25,664 nucleotides of DNA. It comes from DASWVC01 sp036401335. Lineage in GTDB: Bacteria; Verrucomicrobiota; Verrucomicrobiia; Chthoniobacterales; JAFAMB01. Position 1 is the first letter of the stretch. The number at the start of each line of letters is the position of its first letter. Below the pieces are notes generated by a model. It did not search any database. It saw only the letters and a program-made list of their open reading frames with translations, and was not told where the DNA came from. Of this stretch, positions 1-7,133 are shown piece by piece. The stretch covers positions 1 to 25,664 of the forward strand of contig DASWVC010000356.1 of assembly GCA_036401335.1 (NCBI GenBank). Reading direction: 5' to 3'. Both the position numbers and the translations under genes were made by a program.

Positions 1-587
1 ACCCAGAGTAACCGCGAGTTGGCGACCGTCAGGGCACTGATCGGGGGCAACCGGAAAAAAATGCTTGTCGGCTGCCGGGTTTTCAGCTGGCTGTTTTGAA
101 AGAGGTACATCCAGCCTGCCACGCAGGCCAAGGCAAAGGCGCCGCAGGCGATCAGCGAGAAAGAGGCATGCGCCTCAAGCCAGGGATTCACCGGCTGGGG
201 CGGTGCGAGCGGCCGGCGGGGCAAAAGCAACGCCCACACGAGCATGGCAGCCACCACGGGAGCCGTGAACTCACCGAGCAGGGAAAGCCGGTAGGTAGAC
301 CCGATGGCCAAATAGATCGCGACCGCCGACCAGCTCATAAACACGATCACTTCAAACAAGCTCGTGATGGGGCATCGCCCAATGGCGTGGCCACGGCGGT
401 ACAGAAAGAGCGTTTGAAAAAGAAACCCCGTCGCAAGCGCCGCGAAGTTCAGCGTTCGCGGCAGGGCTTTCCCGGTGGCCAGGGCATGGGCGGAAATGCC
501 AAAGCCAAACAGGAAGAGAAGCAGCGCCCCCACGATCCATCCGCGGTCGGGTTCAAGGGCTGTCACGCTCGCAAAAACAGGGTGCAT
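1..587 (-). CDS. ccsA: Cytochrome c assembly protein, CcsA/HemX-like (partial, C-terminus cut by window edge)
   Basis: Reading the minus strand from the ATG at 587 gives an open frame of 195 codons that runs off the left edge, so the C-terminus is missing. The visible protein is a polytopic membrane protein: a first hydrophobic segment near residues 17-37, then the family-like block RGHAIGRCPITSLFEVIVF (about 65-83) leading into another membrane span, and further spans near 108-122 and 142-161. The stretch RLPPISALTVANSRLLW at the edge resembles the segment that follows in HemX/CcsA proteins. Members of this family handle haem for cytochrome c maturation (system II) or sit beside hemA. The haem-binding WWD motif would lie beyond the window and cannot be checked. 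The start is only 31 bp from the divergent apt start. Family call fairly sure; exact role (CcsA or HemX) not decided. Confidence 0.72.
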   Translation of the reverse strand, partial: MHPVFASVTALEPDRGWIVGALLLFLFGFGISAHALATGKALPRTLNFAALATGFLFQTLFLYRRGHAIGRCPITSLFEVIVFMSWSAVAIYLAIGSTYRLSLLGEFTAPVVAAMLVWALLLPRRPLAPPQPVNPWLEAHASFSLIACGAFALACVAGWMYLFQNSQLKTRQPTSIFFRLPPISALTVANSRLLW

Positions 588-618
588 GAAAACAAACAAC
601 TGCTACGCTCGGCCAACT

Positions 619-1149
619 ATGAACGGGGTCTCCCTAGCACAAGTCCAATCGGCGATCCGCGACATCCCCGATTTTCCGAAACCTGGGATCATATTCAAGG
701 ACATAACGCCGGTTCTGGCGGATGCAGCCCTGTTCGGTTGGGTGATTGACAGCTTGGCGGCCAAGGCCGGGCAGGCGCATCCGGACAAGATCGTCGGCAT
801 CGATGCACGCGGCTTTCTTTTCGGTGCGGCCGTGGCTTACAAGCTCCGCTGCGGGTTCGTGCCGATCCGCAAGAAGGGCAAGCTGCCCCACCGGTGCGTT
901 TCCTACGCTTATGAACTGGAGTACGGCTCGGCCCAGATGGAGATGCACGTGGATGGCGTACGCCCAGGGGAACGGGTGGTCCTGGTGGATGATTTGCTGG
1001 CCACCGGAGGCACCTCGGGCGCAGCCCTTCATCTGGTGCGGGAAACCGGGGGAAACGTGCAAGCAGCCCTTTTCTTCATTGAGCTCGCGTTTCTGAAAGG
1101 CCGGGAACGGCTGCTCGGGGTTCCCGTCCAGGCATTGATCCGCTATTAG
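619..1149 (+). CDS. apt: Adenine phosphoribosyltransferase
   Basis: A 176-residue protein of typical Apt length. It converts adenine and PRPP to AMP and pyrophosphate in cytosolic purine salvage. The N-terminus carries the Apt signature IPDFPKPGIIFKDITPVL (about residues 14-31). The PRPP-binding loop is VVLVDDLLATGGT (about 119-131), and KIVGIDARGFLFG lies upstream of it. The frame stays open upstream to 475, but that extension looks nothing like Apt and overlaps the divergent ccsA-like gene, so the ATG at 619 is taken as the start. No clear Shine-Dalgarno precedes it. A gap of about 100 bp separates it from the ABC permease genes, so co-transcription with them is possible but not shown. Identification is secure. 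Confidence 0.95.
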   Translation: MNGVSLAQVQSAIRDIPDFPKPGIIFKDITPVLADAALFGWVIDSLAAKAGQAHPDKIVGIDARGFLFGAAVAYKLRCGFVPIRKKGKLPHRCVSYAYELEYGSAQMEMHVDGVRPGERVVLVDDLLATGGTSGAALHLVRETGGNVQAALFFIELAFLKGRERLLGVPVQALIRY

Positions 1150-1250
1150 GTTGAAGGAACCCCCTCCACGCCGCAGCCTTTCCCGCCAATCCACCGCCCT
1201 GGGCATCAAAATTCCGCCGGCTCGCCTCGGACCCTTCTAAGGACCCTGCC

Positions 1251-2171
1251 ATGCTTCGATTTATGGTGTACCGGGCGCTCAGCCTGATGGGTGTGCTTTT
1301 CTCCGTGGTGACCATCACATTTTTTCTGGTGCACCTCATGCCGGGCGGCCCATTCGACCGGGAACGAAAGCTCCCCGAGCAGGTTGAGCGGCAACTGCGG
1401 GCCAAATACCGCCTGGACGGACCGGTCCTTGGTCAATACGCCGGCTACCTCGGCGACCTTTTGCGGGGAGACCTCCGGCTTTCGACGAAGTACCGCAACC
1501 GTTCGGTGAACGAGATCCTGGCGCAAGCCCTGCCGGTGTCGGCTGTCCTCGGTGGGGTCGCCTTGGCGCTGGCCGTTGCTGGCGGCGTAGCGGCCGGCAG
1601 CGTGGCTGCCGCGGCCGGCCGCCCCTGGATGGATCGCACGGTCATGCTCCTGGCCCTGGGGGCGATTTGCCTGCCTCCCTTTGTCATCGGCCCCTTGCTG
1701 ATCCTGCTGTTTTCTTTTACCATCCCACTCCTCCCCGTTGGCGGTTGGGGGGATGCCCGCAGCCTGGTTTTGCCGGCCGTGACGCTGGCAGCCCCTTACG
1801 CGGCCTACGTCGCCCGGCTTACCCGCGCCAGCATGCTCGAGGTGCTTAGCCAGGATTTTATCCGGACCGCGTACGCGAAGGGTTTGAGCCGGTTCGCCGT
1901 GGTCTACCGGCATGCGTTGCGCGTTGCGCTCCTGCCGGTGGTGTCCTACCTGGGGCCGCTCGCGGCGAACCTCCTGACGGGATCGATCGTGGTGGAAAGC
2001 ATCTTCAGCATCCCGGGCGCCGGGGGATTTTTTGTGAATTCGGTGTTGAACCGGGACGGTTTTTTGCTGGCCGGGGTGGTGATCGTCTATTGCTCCCTGT
2101 TGGTTATCTTCAATCTGGCGGTCGATCTGCTCTACGGTTACCTGGACCCGCGGATCGTTCTGTATGAGTGA
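1251..2171 (+). CDS. ABC transporter permease, OppB/DppB family
   Basis: A 306-residue inner-membrane permease for peptide/nickel/oligopeptide-type ABC import. The N-terminus has the OppB layout: one transmembrane segment followed by FFLVHLMPGGPFD (about residues 24-36), then a periplasmic region with KYRLDGPVLGQYAGYL. The EAA-type cytoplasmic loop that contacts the ATPase is visible as FIRTAYAKGLSRFAVVYRHA, followed by the family segment ESIFSIPGAGGFFV. An AAGGA about 10 nt before the ATG could serve as Shine-Dalgarno. It overlaps the next permease gene by 8 nt, so the two surely form a heterodimer. No substrate-binding protein or ATPase gene lies in the window, so the substrate cannot be assigned. 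Confidence 0.9.
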   Translation: MLRFMVYRALSLMGVLFSVVTITFFLVHLMPGGPFDRERKLPEQVERQLRAKYRLDGPVLGQYAGYLGDLLRGDLRLSTKYRNRSVNEILAQALPVSAVLGGVALALAVAGGVAAGSVAAAAGRPWMDRTVMLLALGAICLPPFVIGPLLILLFSFTIPLLPVGGWGDARSLVLPAVTLAAPYAAYVARLTRASMLEVLSQDFIRTAYAKGLSRFAVVYRHALRVALLPVVSYLGPLAANLLTGSIVVESIFSIPGAGGFFVNSVLNRDGFLLAGVVIVYCSLLVIFNLAVDLLYGYLDPRIVLYE

Positions 2172-3066
2172 GGGCACGGTTTTGGGCCGGGCTTGGCGCG
2201 CCCGGGGCGTGGCGTGGCCTTGCACGGTGCTTCTTCTGGTGGCCCTCTCGGCCTGTGTCGGGCCTGCGCTGCTGCCGAACAATTTGCAGCAGGTTTCGCG
2301 AGAAAGTTTCCTGGCCCCAAGCGCGGCCCATTGGTTCGGAACCGACCTGAACGGCCGGGACCTGTTCTACCGGGTATTGCTCGGCGCCCAGGTTTCGTTG
2401 CTGGTCGGGGCGGCCGGCGCGACCGTCAGTTTTCTGATCGGCGTGGTTTACGGAATGGTGGCGGGGTACGTCGGCGGGCCGGTCGACGCCGCCCTGATGC
2501 GGATTGTCGACGTGCTCTACGCAATTCCGCGCCTGATCTTTTTGCTGGTGCTCATCAGCGGGCTTGACCCGATTCTCCGCAAGACCATGGAAGCAGGCGG
2601 ATTGGGTGACTGGATCGGCTATTCCAAAATCCTCATCCTGGTGCTGTGCCTCGGGCTGACGGAATGGCTCACGATGGCCCGAATCATCCGTGGCCAGGTG
2701 CTCAGCTTAAGAAAACAACAGTTTGTGACCGCCGCGCGCGCCATTGGCCAACGGCACCTCCGGATCATCTTTACACACCTGTTGCCCAACCTCCTGGGGC
2801 TGGCCACCGTTTACCTGACGTTGACCATTCCAGCCGTAATTCTCGACGAATCGTTCCTGAGCTTTTTAGGGGTCGGCGTGCAGGCGCCCCTGGCAAGTTG
2901 GGGCCTGCTGTTGAGTGACGGCGCGCAGGCGCTCAACCCCATTAAAGGTTGTTGGTGGCTCTTGCTGTTTCCTGCGGCGGCCATGGCAGTGACGCTGCTG
3001 GCATTGAATTTCCTGGGTGACGGCCTGCGGGACGTGCTCGACCCGCGACGGCGTGACCAGCGTTGA
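2164..3066 (+). CDS. ABC transporter permease, OppC/DppC family
   Basis: A 300-residue partner permease to the upstream OppB-type protein. It starts inside the end of that gene (8-nt overlap), which suggests translational coupling. An N-terminal membrane segment (about residues 16-36) is followed by the OppC landmark HWFGTDLNGRDLFYRVLLGA (about 56-75). The ATPase-contact loop is QFVTAARAIGQRHLRIIFTH, followed by LDESFLSFLGVGVQAPLASW, a strong family signature. The protein ends with a charged tail after a last membrane span. ATP-binding subunits and a binding protein must be encoded elsewhere. The next gene may start within 4 nt of this stop (TTGA overlap) or a little downstream. Family assignment secure; substrate unknown. 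Confidence 0.9.
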   Translation: MSEGTVLGRAWRARGVAWPCTVLLLVALSACVGPALLPNNLQQVSRESFLAPSAAHWFGTDLNGRDLFYRVLLGAQVSLLVGAAGATVSFLIGVVYGMVAGYVGGPVDAALMRIVDVLYAIPRLIFLLVLISGLDPILRKTMEAGGLGDWIGYSKILILVLCLGLTEWLTMARIIRGQVLSLRKQQFVTAARAIGQRHLRIIFTHLLPNLLGLATVYLTLTIPAVILDESFLSFLGVGVQAPLASWGLLLSDGAQALNPIKGCWWLLLFPAAAMAVTLLALNFLGDGLRDVLDPRRRDQR

Positions 3067-3080
3067 AGAACCGGCCAGCC

Positions 3081-3569
3081 ATGGTAAGTTCTCGGGACAA
3101 TATGGGCCGCATTGTTTTCCTCGTTATCACTTCTGTTTTCATGGTGCTCCCGAGCTTACAGGCCGGAAGGATCGACCACCGAAACTTTGCCATCGACACG
3201 TATTATCCCAGCCCGAACGAGATCCAGATTTCTGAAGGCCGGGCAAAACGGTTTTGGGAGCGGCACGGATCGCGTTTCGGGCCGGAGCCAAGGTACCTGG
3301 CGGTGGAGACTTCAAGGCTTTTTCCGAGCGAGATCGTGCAGGACCTCTGGCCTAAACTGATGAATTCAGAGACGACCGCAAGCTTCTTCGCCCATGGACG
3401 CGAGCAAGGGGCTTACAGCAGTTTAGACCTTCACGGGATCATGATCTATGACACGAAAGCGGGACGGGTGGTTGGCCGTCAAGGCTACGTGCTGGTCGAC
3501 CTGCCTTCCCGGGGAACCGTTGCGCAGTTCGGCGATTTCACGGCCCGTTACGTCGGCACGGGTGCATGA
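3081..3569 (+). CDS. Small secreted protein of unknown function
   Basis: I do not recognise this gene. From the ATG at 3081 it encodes 162 residues. An N-terminal hydrophobic stretch GRIVFLVITSVFMVLPSLQA looks like a signal peptide with possible cleavage after LQA, so the mature protein would be exported. The rest is mixed polar and aromatic sequence (RAKRFWERHG, SSLDLHGIMIYD, GRVVGRQGYVLVDLPSRG) with no cysteine and no motif I can name. Alternative starts in the same frame are TTG at 3063, which would overlap the oppC-like stop by 4 nt, and ATG at 3102, which sits directly before the signal peptide. None has a strong Shine-Dalgarno. It follows the two permeases closely and may share their transcript, but it does not look like a solute-binding protein. 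Confidence 0.6.
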   Translation: MVSSRDNMGRIVFLVITSVFMVLPSLQAGRIDHRNFAIDTYYPSPNEIQISEGRAKRFWERHGSRFGPEPRYLAVETSRLFPSEIVQDLWPKLMNSETTASFFAHGREQGAYSSLDLHGIMIYDTKAGRVVGRQGYVLVDLPSRGTVAQFGDFTARYVGTGA

Positions 3570-3809
3570 CCGAAGGTGCCGCCGGCAAACCAGAGGCCCC
3601 GGGGCATTTCCCGGCGGGGGGGAGAAACGTACCCGGTGGCGTCGCGAGTCCCTTTGCGACCGCAACGCGATGACTGAGTGACTGCCGGTTCCGGTAAAGG
3701 GCCGGCTTCTATGGCCGGGCATTTGCCCGCCTGCAAAAGAAAAGGTGACAAACCGTGACCCGCACGAATAGTTGCGGGCTAGGTTTTTTGTTCGGTGGTG
3801 GTTATTGCG
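3570..3809 (+). promoter_or_regulatory. Structured leader upstream of the methionine/folate gene (candidate riboswitch or attenuator)
   Basis: The 240 bp before the methyltransferase/MTHFR gene encode no convincing protein but are rich in inverted repeats. GCCGG at 3684-3688 pairs with CCGGC at 3702-3706. CGGGC at 3716-3720 pairs with GCCCG at 3725-3729 around an ATTT loop. A terminator-like hairpin ends about 20 nt before the ATG. GGTGCC at 3575-3580 and CCGCAAC at 3660-3666 faintly recall conserved boxes of cobalamin riboswitches, but the rest of that consensus does not fit. I found no SAM-I core. Regulation of a methionine/folate gene by such a leader is plausible; the ligand class is not identified. 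Confidence 0.35.
3759..3789 (+). terminator. Intrinsic terminator/attenuator-like hairpin
   Basis: CCCGCA at 3759-3764 and TGCGGG at 3773-3778 form a perfect 6-bp stem with an 8-nt loop. After CTAGG comes a run of six T at 3784-3789. It lies only about 20 nt before the ATG at 3810, too close for a separate promoter to sit between. This favours an attenuator read through under some condition, rather than simply the end of the upstream transcript. Confidence 0.5.
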
Positions 3810-5633
3810 ATGAACCTTTTATCGGAACTCCAAGATTCGGTCCTCTGCGGCGACGGCGCCATGGGCACCGAGTTGATGGGGGCAGGCGTTCCGATGGAAA
3901 GGTGTTTTGAGGAACTTTCGGTGACTCACCCCGACTTGGTCTCGGGCATCCACACTGCTTTCGTTCAGGCCGGCGCGCGCCTCATCGAGACGAACACCTT
4001 TGGCGCCAACGCCGCCCGTTTGCAACGGCATGGGTTGGAAGGTCAGGTGAAAGCCATAAACGTAGCGGCGGTGCGCCTGGCCCGCAGAGCGGCCGCCGGC
4101 CACCCCGTCTGGGTGGCTGGAAGCGTGGGACCGCTCGGGCTCGGGTTGCCGGAGTCTGGCGCGGCGCAGATCTCGCCTGAGCAGGTTTTTGCGGAACAGC
4201 TGGCTGCCTTGCTGGAAGCCGGTGTTGACGCTGTTTTTTTTGAGACCTTCGTGGATTTTGAAGAGATTCGCCTCGCCCTGGGCCAGCTGCGAAAACTAGA
4301 CGCCACGATTCCCGCGATTTGCTCGTTGGTCTCTTCCGAAGAAGCCCGGCTCTCCTCCAGCCTGCCTCTGGTGCAAGCCTTTCGTGAACTGGTCCGGCTT
4401 GGTGCGAACGTGGTGGGAGTAAACTGCGTGACGGGACCACACGCCATGACGCACGTGCTCCAACGCATCCCGGATGGTTTCCTGGTCAGCGCGTTTCCCA
4501 ACGCCGGCTACCCGCGGTACCAGGATGGGCGTTTTCTCTACAATGCCGCTCCGGAATACTTTGCGGCGGCCGCCAAGGATTTTGTGGCCAACGGCGCGCG
4601 CCTGGTCGGCGGTTGCTGCGGCGTGGGTCCCGCGCACATCCGCCGCATGGCCGAAGCCGTGGCGGGATTGAAACCTTCCCGGTCCAAACCGGTCATCACC
4701 TACCTGCGCGTGCCGGAAGATTCCCGGCAGAAACGTCCGGCCGAAACCAGCCTGCTTGACCTGATTGGGCGCGGCCACACCGTTGTGGTGACTGAACTTG
4801 ACCCGCCCAAAACCCTTGACCTTGAGCGTTATTACACCGGTGCACAGACGCTCATCGACGCCGGCAGCGACGCCATCACGTTGGCTGATAATTCGCTGGC
4901 CATCTTGCGTGTGAGTAACCTGGCCATCGCGGCCGTTCTGAAGCAGCGGTACAACATTATGCCGTTGGTGCACCTGAGTTGCCGGGACCGCAACCTTATC
5001 GGGCTGCAGAGCGACCTGTTGGGCGTGGCTGCCCTTGGCATCAGGCACGTCCTACCCCTAACGGGTGACCCCGCGAAATTTGGGGACCAACCGGGCGCCA
5101 GCTCCGTTTACGACGTGAACTCTGTCCAGCTCATGCAAATCATCCAAGGGCTGAACCGCGGGTATAACTTTGCTGGCAAAACGATCAAGTACCCAACGGA
5201 TTTCGTTGTAGGTTGCACGTTTAATCCGAACGCAAAGAACATTGATGCACAGCTCAAACGGCTGGAACGAAAGATCGAAGCCGGGGCCGCTTTTGTGATG
5301 ACTCAACCGGTCTTCGATCGCACGCTGGTCAGGCTGATGCACGAACGCACGCAAAGTTTGCGTGTTCCCATTCTGACCGGGATTTGGCCCTTGCTCAACC
5401 ACCGGCAGGCGGAATTCCTTCACCACGAAGTCCCCGGGATCGTGGTGCCGGACGAGGTGCGGGCGCGCATGACCGGCAAAGAGGGGCCAGAAGGTCGGAA
5501 GCTGGGCGTGGAAATTGCCAAAGAGGTAATCGAAACCGCGCTGGAATATTTCCCCGGTCTCTACCTGATCACGCCTTTCCTCGCTTATGACACCACCGCT
5601 GAACTCGCCCAGTTCGTCCGAGGCTTATCCTAG
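3810..5633 (+). CDS. Bifunctional homocysteine S-methyltransferase / 5,10-methylenetetrahydrofolate reductase
   Basis: A 607-residue fusion. The N-terminal homocysteine methyltransferase domain (about 1-285) opens with LCGDGAMGTELM and carries the zinc ligands Cys206 (VVGVNCVTGP) and Cys269/Cys270 (VGGCCGVGP). The C-terminal MetF-like (beta/alpha)8 domain (about 320-605) starts with VVVTELDPPKTLDLE, whose Glu matches the MTHFR catalytic Glu. It continues through LTGDP, VGCTFNPNA and FVMTQPVFD. Together the domains reduce methylene-THF and handle methyl transfer to homocysteine, as in YitJ-type proteins. There are no cobalamin-binding or activation domains, so this is not full MetH. The ATG at 3810 is chosen over the GTG at 3795 because the domain starts directly after it. 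The 3' end overlaps the next gene by 47 nt. Confidence 0.93.
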   Translation: MNLLSELQDSVLCGDGAMGTELMGAGVPMERCFEELSVTHPDLVSGIHTAFVQAGARLIETNTFGANAARLQRHGLEGQVKAINVAAVRLARRAAAGHPVWVAGSVGPLGLGLPESGAAQISPEQVFAEQLAALLEAGVDAVFFETFVDFEEIRLALGQLRKLDATIPAICSLVSSEEARLSSSLPLVQAFRELVRLGANVVGVNCVTGPHAMTHVLQRIPDGFLVSAFPNAGYPRYQDGRFLYNAAPEYFAAAAKDFVANGARLVGGCCGVGPAHIRRMAEAVAGLKPSRSKPVITYLRVPEDSRQKRPAETSLLDLIGRGHTVVVTELDPPKTLDLERYYTGAQTLIDAGSDAITLADNSLAILRVSNLAIAAVLKQRYNIMPLVHLSCRDRNLIGLQSDLLGVAALGIRHVLPLTGDPAKFGDQPGASSVYDVNSVQLMQIIQGLNRGYNFAGKTIKYPTDFVVGCTFNPNAKNIDAQLKRLERKIEAGAAFVMTQPVFDRTLVRLMHERTQSLRVPILTGIWPLLNHRQAEFLHHEVPGIVVPDEVRARMTGKEGPEGRKLGVEIAKEVIETALEYFPGLYLITPFLAYDTTAELAQFVRGLS

Positions 5634-6345
5634 ATTACCTTGGAGCTGGATTTTCCAAGTGGCCGGCTTGGGGCTTGCCTGCGGGCTTGTGTTCTTTTTG
5701 TCTGCGCGCTACCCGCTTCTCGATTACCTGGCCGATGCACGAACCACCGTCGAGCAACTTGGCGTTTGGAGCGGCCTTATTTACCCTTTTGCGTGTGCTG
5801 GGTGCAACCTTCTCTTGCTGCCAGGAGGGGTCCTCAGCATTGGCGGCGGGTTCTTTTTTGGCCTCTGGTGGGGCTTTCTGCTGATCCTGGGGGGAAACCT
5901 GCTCGGTGCAGCCAGCGCGTTTGTGATTGCGCGTCGCTGGGGACGGGAGCGGGTCGAGCGGTTATTGTTGACCAACCGCCGATTGCAGTTGCTGGATCGG
6001 GCATTGGAGCGTCATGGCTGGAAGATTGTCGTGTTATCGCAGCTGAACCCGCTCGCGCCTTCGAGCCTGCTAAACTATCTCTACGGGCTAACCCGGGTCG
6101 ACATGAAAAAATGCCTGGTCTGGGTGGCGTTCGGCCAGATCCCTGGCCTATTTTTGTACACGTTTATCGGCACCCTTGGCCAGTTCGGCGTTGAATGGGC
6201 ACGCGGTCACCGGCATCCGTTCATGCACGAATACGTGGTGTGGGGAGCGGGGTTCCTGCTGAGCGTTTCGACAACCTATCTCCTTGGGTCTCTTGCCCGC
6301 CGGATCATGAACGAGGTCGAAGCAGAGATCGAGGGTCCACCTTGA
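5587..6345 (+). CDS. TVP38/TMEM64 (VTT domain) family membrane protein
   Basis: A 252-residue polytopic inner-membrane protein. After a short soluble N-terminus, a membrane segment spans about residues 24-40. The VTT core follows: LLLLPGGVLSIGGGFFFG, then GNLLGAASAFVIARRWGRER, which is the typical glycine-rich re-entrant and following helix. Next come LSQLNPLAPSSLLNYLYGLT and GQIPGLFLYTFIGTLGQFG. The family (DedA superfamily) is linked to lipid scrambling or transport, but the substrate here is unknown. The ATG at 5587 lies inside the upstream gene and has no Shine-Dalgarno. A GTG at 5659 is the main alternative, but it would remove PRLPWSWIFQ, which looks like a natural lead-in to the first helix. 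Confidence 0.85.
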   Translation: MTPPLNSPSSSEAYPRLPWSWIFQVAGLGLACGLVFFLSARYPLLDYLADARTTVEQLGVWSGLIYPFACAGCNLLLLPGGVLSIGGGFFFGLWWGFLLILGGNLLGAASAFVIARRWGRERVERLLLTNRRLQLLDRALERHGWKIVVLSQLNPLAPSSLLNYLYGLTRVDMKKCLVWVAFGQIPGLFLYTFIGTLGQFGVEWARGHRHPFMHEYVVWGAGFLLSVSTTYLLGSLARRIMNEVEAEIEGPP

Positions 6346-6393
6346 CTCATGGCCGAAGAAGCTTAACTTCACGCAGAAGGTGGCTGTCAGTGG

Positions 6394-6756
6394 ATGAACG
6401 GTTCCCCAACCAAGGTTAGCGACGCCGATTACGCAGTTTACCTCGACTACGGAGCAGATTCGTATTTCGGTTACTTCAATGAACTTGCCCTTGATTCGCG
6501 TGGGATGCGCCTATGTGCCCGCTGGCGATTTGCCGTGGGCACCCAACTGGCGTTGCGGTTGAGCTTTGCGGGCCGCTACGCCGGGCAACCGTGTATGGAG
6601 GGCGAAATCACTGGTCTGGTGGTCAATTGCGACCCGCACCTCAATGGGGCGGCCGCTTATGAGACCACCGTGCTGTTTTTAGATGTACCGCCTTCATTGC
6701 AAGAAGTTTTCGACCTCCTGGCGGCCCGACCGGAACTAATGGGTAACCTGAACTAA
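6394..6756 (+). CDS. PilZ-like small protein
   Basis: A 120-residue soluble protein. The middle part ELALDSRGMRLCARWRFAVG, followed by LALRLSF and a second strand-rich block GEITGLVVNC, resembles the beta-barrel layout of PilZ domains, where a D/N-x-S-x-x-G turn precedes a hydrophobic strand. The match is degenerate: DSRG is one residue short of the motif, and no RxxxR arginine pair is visible upstream. Binding of cyclic di-GMP is therefore doubtful. The C-terminus (PPSLQEVFDLLAAR) looks helical. The stop overlaps that of rpsT on the opposite strand. It could also be a lineage-specific protein unrelated to PilZ. Confidence 0.6.
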   Translation: MNGSPTKVSDADYAVYLDYGADSYFGYFNELALDSRGMRLCARWRFAVGTQLALRLSFAGRYAGQPCMEGEITGLVVNCDPHLNGAAAYETTVLFLDVPPSLQEVFDLLAARPELMGNLN

Positions 6757-7061
6757 GCCGCCGGATTTGCGTCCGGCACGGGAGGAGCAGGAACCTTTGC
6801 CGCCAACGCAGAGACAGCTTTACTGGCACGGCTTTTCCGCCGGTCAGCCAGGTTCCGCGAAACCACCCGGCGTTTCGCCGCTTTATCGAGACGGGAAGCC
6901 AATACCTGGAGCTCAACGGCCGCCCGCGCAGAATCACCGGAACTTAGAGCAGCTGCGAAACTCTTCTGTTGGGTCCGAATCCCGGTTAAAATGCTCTTGT
7001 TCCGCAAAGTGCGCCGCTCGGTCTGACGGGCACGCTTTGCTGCTGATTTGATGTTGGCCAT
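6753..7061 (-). CDS. rpsT: 30S ribosomal protein S20
   Basis: A 102-residue basic protein beginning MANIKSAAKRARQTERRTLR, the classic S20 N-terminus that binds 16S rRNA helices. The body ends with KAAKRRVVSRNLADRRKSR, also typical. The C-terminal tail after SALAAK is a Pro/Ala-rich extension (VPAPPVPDANPAA) that makes it slightly longer than the usual 85-90 residues. No Shine-Dalgarno is visible before the ATG at 7061. A promoter with a perfect TTGACA lies about 50 bp upstream. The stop codon overlaps that of the convergent PilZ-like gene, so any terminator would have to lie inside that gene. Confidence 0.95.
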   Translation of the reverse strand: MANIKSAAKRARQTERRTLRNKSILTGIRTQQKSFAAALSSGDSARAAVELQVLASRLDKAAKRRVVSRNLADRRKSRASKAVSALAAKVPAPPVPDANPAA

Positions 7062-7085
7062 ACAATTTGTCGAAAAGAGGGAGGG

Positions 7086-7113
7086 AAACTAACCGGTTCA
7101 CTGCAGGTGTCAA
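7086..7113 (-). promoter_or_regulatory. Probable sigma-70 type promoter of rpsT
   Basis: On the minus strand a perfect TTGACA (7108-7113) is followed by 16 bp and TAGTTT (7086-7091). Transcription would start near 7079, leaving a short leader before the rpsT ATG at 7061. The -10 is only a partial match. The position between two genes fits. Confidence 0.5.
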
Positions 7114-7133
7114 CCATTGCCCGGGTTGTACCA

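Noticed and set aside
96..749. Plus-strand frame near the left edge
   Set aside because: Arg/Lys/Gly-rich and antisense to the membrane protein read on the minus strand, which has proper transmembrane segments.
1206..2282. Long minus-strand frame opposite the first ABC permease
   Set aside because: Arg/Gln/His-rich low-complexity translation antisense to a clearly homologous permease; a GC-codon shadow.
3570..3700. Firm assignment as a cobalamin riboswitch
   Set aside because: Only two short boxes resemble the consensus, with wrong spacing and no clear B12 box; kept as an unclassified leader.
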